Positions 37,255 through 48,500 of a stretch of DNA of 64,000 bases are shown here, in pieces. The position numbers and the translations under genes are program-made. This DNA is from Rotaria macrura (Eukaryota > Rotifera > Eurotatoria > Philodinida > Philodinidae), in NCBI GenBank assembly GCA_900239685.1, contig OENT01000563.1, positions 31,350-95,349 of the forward strand. Direction: 5' to 3'. Position 1 is the stretch's first letter, and every line of letters starts with the position of its first letter. The notes under the pieces are model-generated. The model did not search any database. It was not told the origin of the DNA and worked only from the letters and a program-made list of their open reading frames with translations.

Positions 37255-38431
37255 CTAAAAGTATTGTGATTGTGAATGTTGACTCAATGAATATTCTAGA
37301 CTATTGTTTCTTAATAGTTCTGGTGCTGGCTTTGTTGCGTTATGTTTCTGTTGTTGATATTGTGAATAATCACTACCACTTGAACTTGTAAAGCTTGGAA
37401 ATGATTTCATACACGTTTCTGTTTTCTTATAATTAGCTGCTTGTAGTTGTCCTTCAAGTTTAAGCATCTGATCATGGTTTGTTTTTCCATAGAGTATAGA
37501 TGAAGTTTGAATAATGAAATCAAATAATTTATCAATCGATCGCTGAGATAAACGATGTTGAAATATACTGCGATTATGAATTATTTCATGAAGTATGTTA
37601 AATAAACGATCGATTGAATCAACTGAACAACCATGAGAACTATACTGACTTTCATTATCATCGGTGCTTTCCGAGTTTTCACAATAGCGACGAAGACAAA
37701 AACATATTTTATCCAAAATACGTGAAGCACAAGAATCTGACGAAGCTAAAAGTAAAATAATTTCTGATAGAAATCTAGAACAATGCGTTTTCTCTTTCTC
37801 TACCTAATGAAATGATCATTGGATGAATAAAGCAAATGTTACAGTCAGTAATATGATCAAATAGACAATCGAGAAATTTATCAACCATCGGTAAAATATC
37901 AAGAACAATATGGTAGGGTTTACAAGAATCAGTTTTGAGATTATTTGCAATGATTTGCACTGTATAAAGACATGCATCGATCGGTATTGTTCGATGATTG
38001 GTATCTGCTGCAACGATCCATTTTGTTAAAGTCTTAAGTAAATATTCAACGTCATTTATTGTTATTTGCTCTTTTCTGTTTTTTAAATGAATTAATCTTT
38101 CAGCGAATTCGCCGTACTCGTATTCATTTGTTGAATTGTTATTTAAATCAATATTATCTGCGGTCGATGACGTACAGTCCATCAGAGAGATGCTTGACGA
38201 TGATTTTGAATGAGAAAGAAGAAACCGAGATAAAATATCCTGTTGCCGAAGAATAAGATGTTCATCAAGTATGAATACAAGTTGACCTGAGTGATTCGAT
38301 TGAGGAAATAGTCGTTTAGATAAAATACGTGTAAAAACATCAGGTTTAACACCATCGGGTGTATTACGTATGATTACCATAGCTAATGATAACTTTTCAA
38401 AAAGATCAATATTAATCGTTTGTAAATCCAT
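37255..38431 (-). CDS. Unrecognised protein, C-terminal exons
   Basis: Two minus-strand exons are clear: one starting at or upstream of 38431 and ending at a GTAGAG donor near 37804, and one from about 37748 to the stop at 37255-37257; they are joined by a roughly 55-nt intron (acceptor TTACTTTTAG) and stay in frame. The first Met in the open frame is at 38431 (MDLQTINIDLFEKLSLAM); the frame is open further upstream to a possible acceptor near 38481, so more exons may exist. The product, about 390 residues, is mostly helical-looking with Leu/Ile-rich segments suggestive of an armadillo/HEAT-type fold, an Asn/Ser-rich insert, and a disordered C-terminal tail ending LSQHSQSQYF. I do not recognise a family. 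AATAAA follows 50 nt after the stop. Confidence 0.65.
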
Positions 38432-38489
38432 CGATGGGTTTTGATCGATGAATAATAAATAAATACAAGTACGAGCCAACTAACGCCAC

Positions 38490-39891
38490 TTTTTGAAAAA
38501 AAGCCAATCACAATAGAACTCTTCCTCACTCGAAAGATGCCACCGGATTCTCGAATATCAATCAATAGGTCAACTGTTGCAAAGAATCATTCATCGATTT
38601 CGATTAGTAAAGAGGACAGAGCAATTTCCTAAACGTAGTGTGTTTGAATATCAACCATCGATTATTCTTGTCAACTTTAATTGTTCCATTCGAAGGTAAA
38701 ATTAAAAGTTTTTTTGTCTTAGAAAACCAATAGAATTTGTCATAGCAAATAATGCTCCAAAGTTTAAAATAATTACAGCAACATTTTCATATGATTACCA
38801 CCTGAATTTCTCGAAAAATGAGCAGGACATGCACATTGCTCGGCGTTCATCAGAGAAAACTGATATCTCGTATTTTTGGAGCAACTATCAAAGCGAATGT
38901 AAGTATTTCATGAAGAATGTCCTAACCACTAATTCATGGCGGATGTGCCCAAAAAACATCGACCCATTTTGACTTCAATCTTCGGCTGACTCTTTGACCA
39001 ATACTAACTTTATCCAGTCGTTTTGAATTTGACATGAAACGAAGCTCGCAAACAAATCACTTTTTAAATACTCGACATGGAGTCATTCTTTTGCTATGAA
39101 ACATAGCAATTTTTTTTGAAACGCTATTCGAACAAAAACTATTAGATATCTATAAATTGCAAGTCGTTTTGAAGAGTTTGAAACACTTCGTTTTCTACTG
39201 ACGTTCTAGTCAAATTTTTTTATCAATAATCAGACTGTAAAAGTAATTTGCAGTCTCATTAGAAAATTATAATAAGTAACAGTTGCGAAGCTTTGAGAAA
39301 GCATTATTATTGGTAGCTCTTAGAAAGATTAATCAGGCATTGATTTGAATCATTATCATTCCGAAAATAAAACAATAATTTTCATTTTTCAATAAGTCTA
39401 ATAAACATGAAATAAGGTGGCATTAAACGTGTATGTAGCTGAATTTGAATGAAGCAAGGGTTCAATGAAAGAACTTTACTGAGTTCAAACGCATTTCATT
39501 CGGCAGCTGAATAAGATATTATCCTTGAAAATGTTGACTATTGACAAATATTGGCATCGTTGAAATGAAACGAATATAAGTATAAAGGCTCAAAATAATT
39601 TCCTTTGAAAATCAGTGATTTATTTACTTTACGATTCATGGATTATCAATAGTATTATGCATGGCTACCTTAGCTATCGACAATGCCGGACTGATGATGA
39701 CAGTCTAAGAGAAAACTCGAGAAACCTATAAAAATATTTTCGAGGAAGCAATTGATTATGAATTACGGACATTTTCAATGCCTTGACTTTTAGAAAACGA
39801 ATAGAAAAAACCATGAAAATTTCCCTTAAAAATTGATTCGTTTCTGATAATGCAGAAGTGTTGCATGCTTTCCAATTCTGTCACTGCGCAG
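38490..39891. other. Spacer left of hAT copy B
   Basis: AT-rich; may contain 5' exons of the unrecognised minus-strand gene, but none could be assigned. Confidence 0.4.
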
Positions 39892-41848
39892 CAGAGACCG
39901 GAAACGAATTGCATTATCCGATGATTCGATTTGAATCAACCCGAATCGAATCGGAAGTGTCTATTCGGTTCCACTTCCGAATGGCAGCACTGAGTGTCAT
40001 TTTCGAATATTTTTCACATTATGTGTCCTGCCGTTACAGCACTTTGCTGCAATCCCACCATTGAGTAACGGTTCATCGCTGCTAGACAAATTTTCATGCA
40101 AACAAGTTCGAAGTTCGGTCTCTCGATAGTGAGCTACCATCTCTTTAATAGCGCAATCGAAAGTAACAGTGATTGATAATTCTGTTTCCACTATAGTTCA
40201 TCCCTATTCCATCGCCATTTTCTCTCCATAGCCTCAATATTGTTCAGCTACCTACAGGTGCGCTTGCAGTTTCACACTGATAGAATCAATGGTTGAAAAT
40301 GTGAGATTTTATTGTTAATGAAATGTCATATGTAACGGGTGGTCGGAAAGTTTTGGCACAAAATGTTTGTTTCTTTTTGGTCCACTCGAAAATATTTCAG
40401 ACGAGTCGAAATCCATGGGTTAGAAGCAGAATTTTGTGTTCTTTCAGAATATGAATTTTGAAATTTTGTGTCGGCTTTTGTTCGAGAGAAGTAAGGGAAT
40501 CTTTGAAAGACCTGAAAAATTAGTTTGGACGGAANNNNNNNNNNNNNNNNNNNNNNNNNNNNNNNNNNNNNNNNNNNNNNNNNNNNNNNNNNNNNNNNNN
40601 NNNNNNNNNNNNNNNNNNNNNNNNNNNNNNNNNNNNNNNNNNNNNNNNNNNNNNNNNNNNNNNNNNNNNNNNNNNNNNNNNNNNNNNNNNNNNNNNNNNN
40701 NNNNNNNNNNNNNNNNNNNNNNNNNNNNNNNNNNNNNNNNNNNNNNNNNNNNNNNNNNNNNNNNNNNNNNNNNNNNNNNNNNNNNNNNNNNNNNNNNNNN
40801 NNNNNNNNNNNNNNNNNNNNNNNNNNNNNNNNNNNNNNNNNNNNNNNNNNNNNNNNNNNNNNNNNNNNNNNNNNNNNNNNNNNNNNNNNNNNNNNNNNNN
40901 NNNNNNNNNNNNNNNNNNNNNNNNNNNNNNNNNNNNNNNNNNNNNNNNNNNNNNNNNNNNNNNNNNNNNNNNNNNNNNNNNNNNNNNNNNNNNNNNNNNN
41001 NNNNNNNNNNNNNNNNNNNNNNNNNNNNNNNNNNNNNNNNNNNNNNTTCCGTCCAAACTAATTTTTCAGGTCTTTCAAAGATTCCCTTACTTCTCTCGAA
41101 CAAAAACTGACACATAACTTCTAAACTCATATTCTGAAAGAACATGAAATTCTGCTTCTAACCCATAGATTTCGACTCGTCTGAAATATTTTCGAGTGGA
41201 CCTAAAAGAAACAAACATTTTGTTCCAAAACTTCCCGACCACCCGTTATACCAAAACGTTCAGACCAATTCTGTGGAACTCAATTCTAAGAAAAGAGTTC
41301 CGACAGTGTTTAGTATTTTCGAAGACTTTGGAGAAAATCGAAGGCATCCTACGAAATCCAAAGCAAGCTGCGAAAACCTAAAAGATCTCAGTGCAAGTGG
41401 AAACTCATGTCAAAAAGTAACCGATAGATAAAAAATCCCTGAGATTGGTACTGAAATTTTTGCGATAACTGCAAGATCTCAGCATTTTCAGAAAATTCAA
41501 CGAACTGCAGGTTCAATAGGTAAAGAAGTTCAGTTTGGAAAATAGACAAGATAGTTCTTTCCATTGGTTAGAATCTAAATACGCCCATGTTCAATCTCTT
41601 TTTTGTTATGAAATTACTTTTTCTTGTGGACTCTGTTTTTATATTATGATTATTATTTGCAAAACACACTTAAAAGCAAACACAAAGAATACCCTCCATC
41701 GAGACAGATGAAGCTTATCATGGCTGCACAAACGCTCTGTGAACAATGATGCGATCTTCTGTTGTGTATGAGTCGAATCAAATTGAATTGAGATTTTGAA
41801 CAACCAGGTCTAATCGAATTGAGATTTTTCTATTCGTTTCAGTCTGTG
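39892..41848. mobile_element. hAT-like non-autonomous transposon, copy B, carrying a nested mariner
   Basis: The same element as 29267-30313: left end CAGAGACCGGAAACG, right end (reverse) CACAGACTGAAACG. Without the nested insertion at 40335-41246 and its duplicated TA it is about 1043 bp, matching copy A. Interior similarity is very high by eye. The flanking 8-mers (CTGCGCAG, GCACATAT) no longer match each other. Confidence 0.85.
40335..41246. mobile_element. Tc1/mariner-type element with 200-bp terminal inverted repeats, centre unsequenced
   Basis: Inserted in hAT copy B at a TA dinucleotide: copy A reads CATATG-TA-TACC, while here the TA is duplicated at 40333-40334 and 41247-41248 around the insert. 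Ends are ACGGGTGGTCGG. The arms 40335-40534 and 41047-41246 are each exactly 200 bp, reverse complements with roughly a dozen mismatches. The centre is 512 Ns (40535-41046), so whether a transposase is present cannot be seen; 912 bp is short for a full mariner. TA duplication and inverted repeats place it in the Tc1/mariner superfamily. Confidence 0.9.
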
Positions 41849-42146
41849 GCACATATTTATGTAATGGAAAGAGTGTTGCATTCAATAGTATATTCGTTTG
41901 AAGAAAATTAATATGTAAAGGATTATTTACTTTTTCGTTTTAAGTTACACGATTCTTTTTTAGTAAACGAATAATTTCATGATCTCTGCTGCCTACTAGA
42001 AAGAAGATACGAATGCTATGTGTAATAGAAATTGAAAAATAAACAAGAAGTTAGTTTGACACTGTATTCTCTAGTTATTTTATCACACGGATAGCAGAAC
42101 TTTCATGTGCTTGATAGTCCAAAAGTAACTAAAAAGCAAAAATGAA

Positions 42147-42219
42147 TGCCCCGGGTGAGGATCGAACTCACGACCTTCAGATTATGAGACTGACGCTCTA
42201 CCGACTGAGCCACCGCGGC
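42147..42219 (-). tRNA. tRNA-Met (CAU), elongator type, copy B
   Basis: Identical to the 73-nt tRNA at 31543-31615, including the acceptor-stem G-G mismatch at position 4-69. It lies about 330 nt beyond the 3' end of the LIG1 gene, transcribed in the same direction as LIG1. Confidence 0.93.
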
Positions 42220-42550
42220 GGCATATTGTCAACAGAGAGAATTCCAACCGTAGGAATTCACTCGTGCAGCAAGGATCTGCTTACCAATTTGAATATATCA
42301 AATGCACAAATAAGTGGTAAGGAAACAGATAGTCTTTCTTTTATCTTATCAAATGCAAGCATAAGGAAAAGAAGATAATCGATTGCTATCACCAAAATCA
42401 TAAATAGATGGCGCCACGTTCTATGTACAGATTATTTGACCGATCCAAAACGATAAATTCTCTTCATGTTTTAACATGATGAAATTCAAGTTTTTATTAT
42501 TTAACATCGAACAGAAACATTTACAGGAAAAAAATATATATTCTGCGTAA

Positions 42551-45500
42551 TTAATACATATCATCTTCATCATCTAATTGATCGTCTGCATTCATCTTGA
42601 CTTTCTCTTGTTTTCGATAAAGATCCGCAACTTGTTCAGCACTTGTTGCATCTTCAGCTGATTTATCTTCGCGTTCACGTAGAAAGCGAGGGAAACGAAG
42701 AGAAATACCTTTTCCTTCATCAACCTAGAAACATGAACGAGGTAAGAAAAAAGATGCTAGTTAAAACTCAGTTTGTATATTTACGAGTCCCATTGCTGCA
42801 TGATGATGAGGTGATAAAGATAAATCAGCACATTTCACTTCCCAAACTTTCATTGCATCGAACCAAACATCGGGTGTTAACGATGAAGAATAACGATAGT
42901 AAGCCAATGGTTTTGGCATTATATGGGGTTCTAACGATTGACCAAGTGAAACAAGTAACTCATCGGTAAATCCAGTTCCCAACTAGACACTCAATTAAAT
43001 TCATTTAGATTTTCAAAATATGAAAAGCATTTTTCTCCTGTAAAACCTTACTTTACATATGCATTGATATTCTTCATTATCTTTATCATAACATGCTAAT
43101 AGATATCCTCCATAAACACCGGTTCTTTTACCTGAAAACAAAACAAGAAGAAATACTGAGCAAAAATATTAATACGATAGAATAGAAAGTCAACCTGTGC
43201 CTGTATAACCACCAATAACAACAAGATCAAGCGTATCACCAACACCGTCAAGATAGTCTTTTTTCAACTAAATAGAACAAAATTTTAAAAGAACTTCTTG
43301 CAAAAGCTCTGGGAAGCAAGTACTTTCAGCCACTTATGTGATCGTTTAGCTATTTCATAAGTTGCATCATCATCTAATGTTTTAACCATAAGACCTTCAC
43401 AACCATCTTTCACTGATTGTTCCAAATACATATTTATTTCATCAATATTTGATGTTGTACGTGATTCAGCAAAGACGAGTTCACCCGGTACACAACGAAT
43501 GGATTCATGTAATAAACGACGACGTTCACGAAAAGGTTTTTCAACCAATGATTCACCATTCAAGTACAATAAATCAAACGCAAATATACAAACTAACATA
43601 TGAATCGACTTAGATCGAATGATTCAATTCAAATTTTAAAACAAACCTTGAACTTTGATTGCTTTTATGTCAGCATCCTGAAAAGTAAAACACAGCAACA
43701 AATCTTAGGAAGAGAATTTTCCAGATGTAATTAAGATTGAGAAATATATTCATTCTTTTCAAGGTCGGATATGTCCTTTCCGAGATACATTTTAGTAGTT
43801 ACTCTACAAATTTCATGACACTTCACGTAGGTAAAGCAGTAGAATTTCTGAGTACAACGATTCCATTAATCATAAAATAAAAAACTAAATGTCTGCTACG
43901 TGGCTGGTGGACAACATAGCAGAAACTTCAAAAAATTGATTATCTTGTAAATTTCATTGTTCTACGAAGTAATCTCTGTTTGCTCGTGGTTGAATGAGTT
44001 TTCTTTCCAGTACTATCATGCGTTAAAAGATCAAGTAGTAGAGTGAAACAGTACGGCAATTTTCCAAGCTTAAACGATCCACTCGGTCATGGTTATTTGA
44101 TCAAGATATGTAAAACTATTTTAGATAATCTAACTTCAACTTCGGAATTCTTAACGTTATCTACTTAGTTGATAGGTCGAGAACATGAGCAAAGTTAAGC
44201 AGTGAACTTCGTGTTCTTCATCGAACTGATTAGATGGTGATTGCATATGATTACAAGAGTGTTCTATTTTGACATAGAAACTAGAGAATTATTTGAAAAT
44301 ACAACTACATTATTACATCAGCTTTTAATTTATCGTGAGACAAATAGATAGAATAACTAACGAGAAAAAAACAACTATCTCACATTAATTAAGAAAAGTG
44401 ATACATATATTTTGCTATTTTTTTATCCATGCCAGAAAAGAACTAGTTCAACGTTCTTGTTAACCATACAATGAGGACACAGCTTGATTTCACTCCCTAT
44501 TTTATCGACCGATGATCCCTCGTAGTTAAACAAACTGTTCTCAGCATTGTAATACTAACAGGATGGTTGAGACTCAAAATAGTTATTTTCGATAATCAAA
44601 TTGCCTTGTCATCGAATAGAGAAAACATTGCGAATTGGAATAACTAAAAGACGTAAATTAGCGTGAAAATTAGAGAATAATTATTACAATTGTATCGAAG
44701 AATGATAATACACATTGATGAAACATGTTCAACATGCAAGATGATTAAGTATCTTGTATTGTGAGTGGTGATCTACTTTACACGATTTCTCAGGAAAAAC
44801 TCTTTCTAAGACATTCATCGGAGAAGAATTCTAATGCAAAGATTATTTTAACTTGATCATCAAATATATTCAACAGTTGGATGGGAAAATATCGAAAATT
44901 TTCATGATGCACTGATGAAACAATATGAATTTACCTTTCGTTCTTTATCGTAGTGTAAATGAAATTTCTTGTGATAGACTTATGTTTTTCACCAGTGCAT
45001 CATTGTGTAAATGAGCATTGTAGTGCAACTGAAGGATATATAACAAGTATTCCAATTGCTTTTAGATATTGATATAGATGTTAGCATGGTGGAGAGTATG
45101 GTATCGATATAGACAAGAACCACGTCCACATCTACTTCAGTTTATGTTATTCAACAGCGACTTGTTACTGTCGACAATGAACGAGACAACAACACACAAA
45201 TCAACGTCATTCATGGTTTGGAAGAAGAAAAAAGAAAAATTATATTCAAACTATGCGCCCTTCAACTTTGTTTGTTTATCTTTTATTTTCCAATCAAATT
45301 TTAATCATCGAAAAATCGGTACATCATTATTTTCATTAAAATAAAATAAATTGCTCATCTCAAAGAAAACATTCATCCGTGTTGGCTTAATTATTTAATG
45401 ACCATAGTGAGACCAACTTTATAAAAATCTAAGTTCTTAACGTCTTCTATTCGGACCGAAAATAGAGAGTTTTACTTCTCATAAACTTTCACAATTCATA

Positions 45501-48500
45501 ATTGAAGAACCTTTTCTAGTAAGCAATAAATCCTCTCAACGATTTCGGACAGGCAATCGGAAGATACACGAAAAGCGATTCATTCTAAGCGTTAAAACTA
45601 ACAGTCTATTGCGGAGTAATATCACTGATGTAACTTTGTGTCGATGGTAGAGGAGAAGCGCTGCACAGATATAAACATTTGAACACATGATGATAACCCT
45701 CCACGTATCCCATTTTCATGGACGCACTTCCATATTAATACTGTTTAAACTCTAAATTTTGCGTTTCAAGAATTAGTTCAAATAGCTTCGATGGGTCTTC
45801 TGTAGCGAAATAAGTTTTCCTCGAAATTAAATGGTCATTTCAAAACTAGAACATTATTAGTTTTGATTTTCGAATTCCATGAGAAGGCAGTTCGAATTTG
45901 TACACTTCACATGTCAACTGCACTGGTAGACTCATGGAATCGTTTTACGTACTTAAAATACCTGAAGAAATCATCGTATAGACAGACAATGCATTGTTCG
46001 TAAACATCCGTTGAGTACCACTTACTTTTCGTTTTCTTGTTGACAAGGTTTGAAAAGGTAGCAATTTTTTCTGTTCAATATCATAGGCGACACATTCTCC
46101 ATCCAAAATTAACGATTTCACGTGAGCATAAAATGCATTATGAATTCTTTCGATGACATCAGGATATTTCGATGTGTTATTTTCTGAATTTCTTGAATAA
46201 ATGGAAATTTTCCCATCATCGCTCATATGAATCTAAAATTAGCAAAAATAAAAATCTGTTCAAAAGTTAATTTTAACTTTTTACCTGTGCTCGTTCTCCA
46301 TCGTATTTATACTCACAAGCAAATTCACTTTGTCCACAACGTTTGAGAACTTCGTCAATTCCCTTCGATGGATGTGCTAACATTGGCTTCATTGGTATGC
46401 CAGGTGTTGCTTTACATAAATCTTTCAACTTATCAGTACCACCTTTATTGATAAGTACATCAACAAGTATATCGTATGATGGACATTGACAGAAAGCATC
46501 TTTAACAGCATGTGTACCCGTTTCGAGACGTTCTTTTAATGCGGTTTCCTTTAAATTTGAATACTCGGTGCGTATGCATGCATGTGCTAATGCAACAAGC
46601 ATCGATTGTTCCGCTAAGCCTATGCGCAGTTTACCAATCAATGATCTTACAAGATAACGAGTTTCATGAGCTTGACATGACACTAAAATACTTTTAATAA
46701 TATCACTTTTACGTTGTTGACTCTTGAACAAAATAAAGCAACTTTTTATTGTTCATCTATTCAAAACACTAACGGGGACAACAAAATCTTACCTTGTTTC
46801 CTGTTAATTGAGCGATTTCTTTCAATTTTTTATAGACAAGTGCAACAGTCAATGGCTTAGGCTTAAACATTGTTCGTTGTGTTGAACGAGATGTCTTTAA
46901 GTAGAATAAAAAGAATTCTGAAACTATGTTTTCTATTGAATTCTAAATTACCTCAGCAACAAGACCTAAATCTCCTTTCGATTTGTAATCCAATTTCAAT
47001 TGTTCCACCGTTCGTCCAGTACTATCAGCAATAGCTTTCATAATAATCGTTTCACCAATACCCAATTCAATGCCATCATATTCTGGTGCAACTTTATTAA
47101 CACACAGATAAACACAATGAACTAAATCATTCGGTGATAAACTACGAACAGAACGAAAAAAATTCGACAGTATACGAATTATTTCTAAACGCGCTGATGT
47201 TTCTTCAATCAATAATAATGTTGATGATAATGCACTGTATGGAACACTAGAAATAGGAATAGAAAGTTACTTTATTGATGCATTCAATTCGACAAGGAAA
47301 CACGAATTTTATATTAGAGCTCGAAAATAATCGCATATTGGGTTCGAGGAAGAAATTTCACAATCATCCAACTGATTCTCGCGTAAATCTATCAATATTT
47401 CTTCAGTCACTTTTAATTTGATTTTCTAAACTTTGTTTGTGCCAGAAGAAGTATCATTCTACATGTGGCACATAGCACTAGAAGAAAACTGATCATGTAA
47501 ATCATGCAAATTTGTCTATGAGTTGGCCTAATAGTCAATAAAAGTCGAGCTATGCCAAAGGCACTCTTACGAGAACATGCTTATGTCTTAGTTCTCGAGA
47601 AACGGAGCCATGTGCGCTTTTAGAATTCGAAGAAGTTTTTTATGTTGATAAACAGAGGGAAAACCCGGCAGTTACCAACATCCAAGACCAATCTGTAGAA
47701 AAGCATTGGAGCATCAAAACCAAGGCAACGCACTTCAGGGAATAAATGTACGCCAAAAGATTTTTAATCACTGCTAATCATGACTCATCACATAAGGATG
47801 CAACCCAATTCCCGAGAAGTGTTCTCTCCTTTGTATTCTGCTTTTCATTTTAGCGGTCAATATATATTCTGAGCGAATGCCTTTCAAAATACAACAATCA
47901 TGCAAAGAGTAACGAAAAAAACGAAGTAAATAACTAAGGTACAAAGTCTTAAATAAAAAGAAGTGACACAATATTTTTATTTAATAAAGGTTCGCCTATT
48001 GTGATCTAAAGTCGAATATTCTATCAAGCATAATCATATCTAATTCGAGTGAGAAAATATTTATGATCTTCTTACACGTTTTGTATCATATTCACCAAAC
48101 GCTCACCGAATGAGCCTAACTATATCAATACGCATTACAATGCTTCGAGTAAATATGAGAAAATTTGATGCCATGTTTAAAAAATTCTTCTATTATTCAA
48201 GATTTTGTATCCCAAGTTGAGCTAATAGTTTCATGTCATGCAAAGAAATATTGACAATAGGGCAGTTGCAATCCTTATACAAGTGAAACAAATAACCTAG
48301 TTCGACAAATCTCTATCTATATTTGTCTTCCTCAACTGTAATGAGACTCCGTTGAGATTATATTCGCCATGTTGGTACTCAAGTAGTGATTCCTATTAAC
48401 GGTGATTTCAGCATCTAACGTAGAAGCGCAACACTTAGATACGCTCAAGCGCGATTCGATCGGTTGCCATTCTTTCTTAATCGAATTCCAGGAAATCGAA

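Noticed and set aside
42142..42378. 78-codon ORF beginning MNAPGEDRTHDLQIMRL
   Set aside because: It is the antisense of a tRNA-Met gene, a well-known spurious translation. The same applies to the ORF at 31580-31807.
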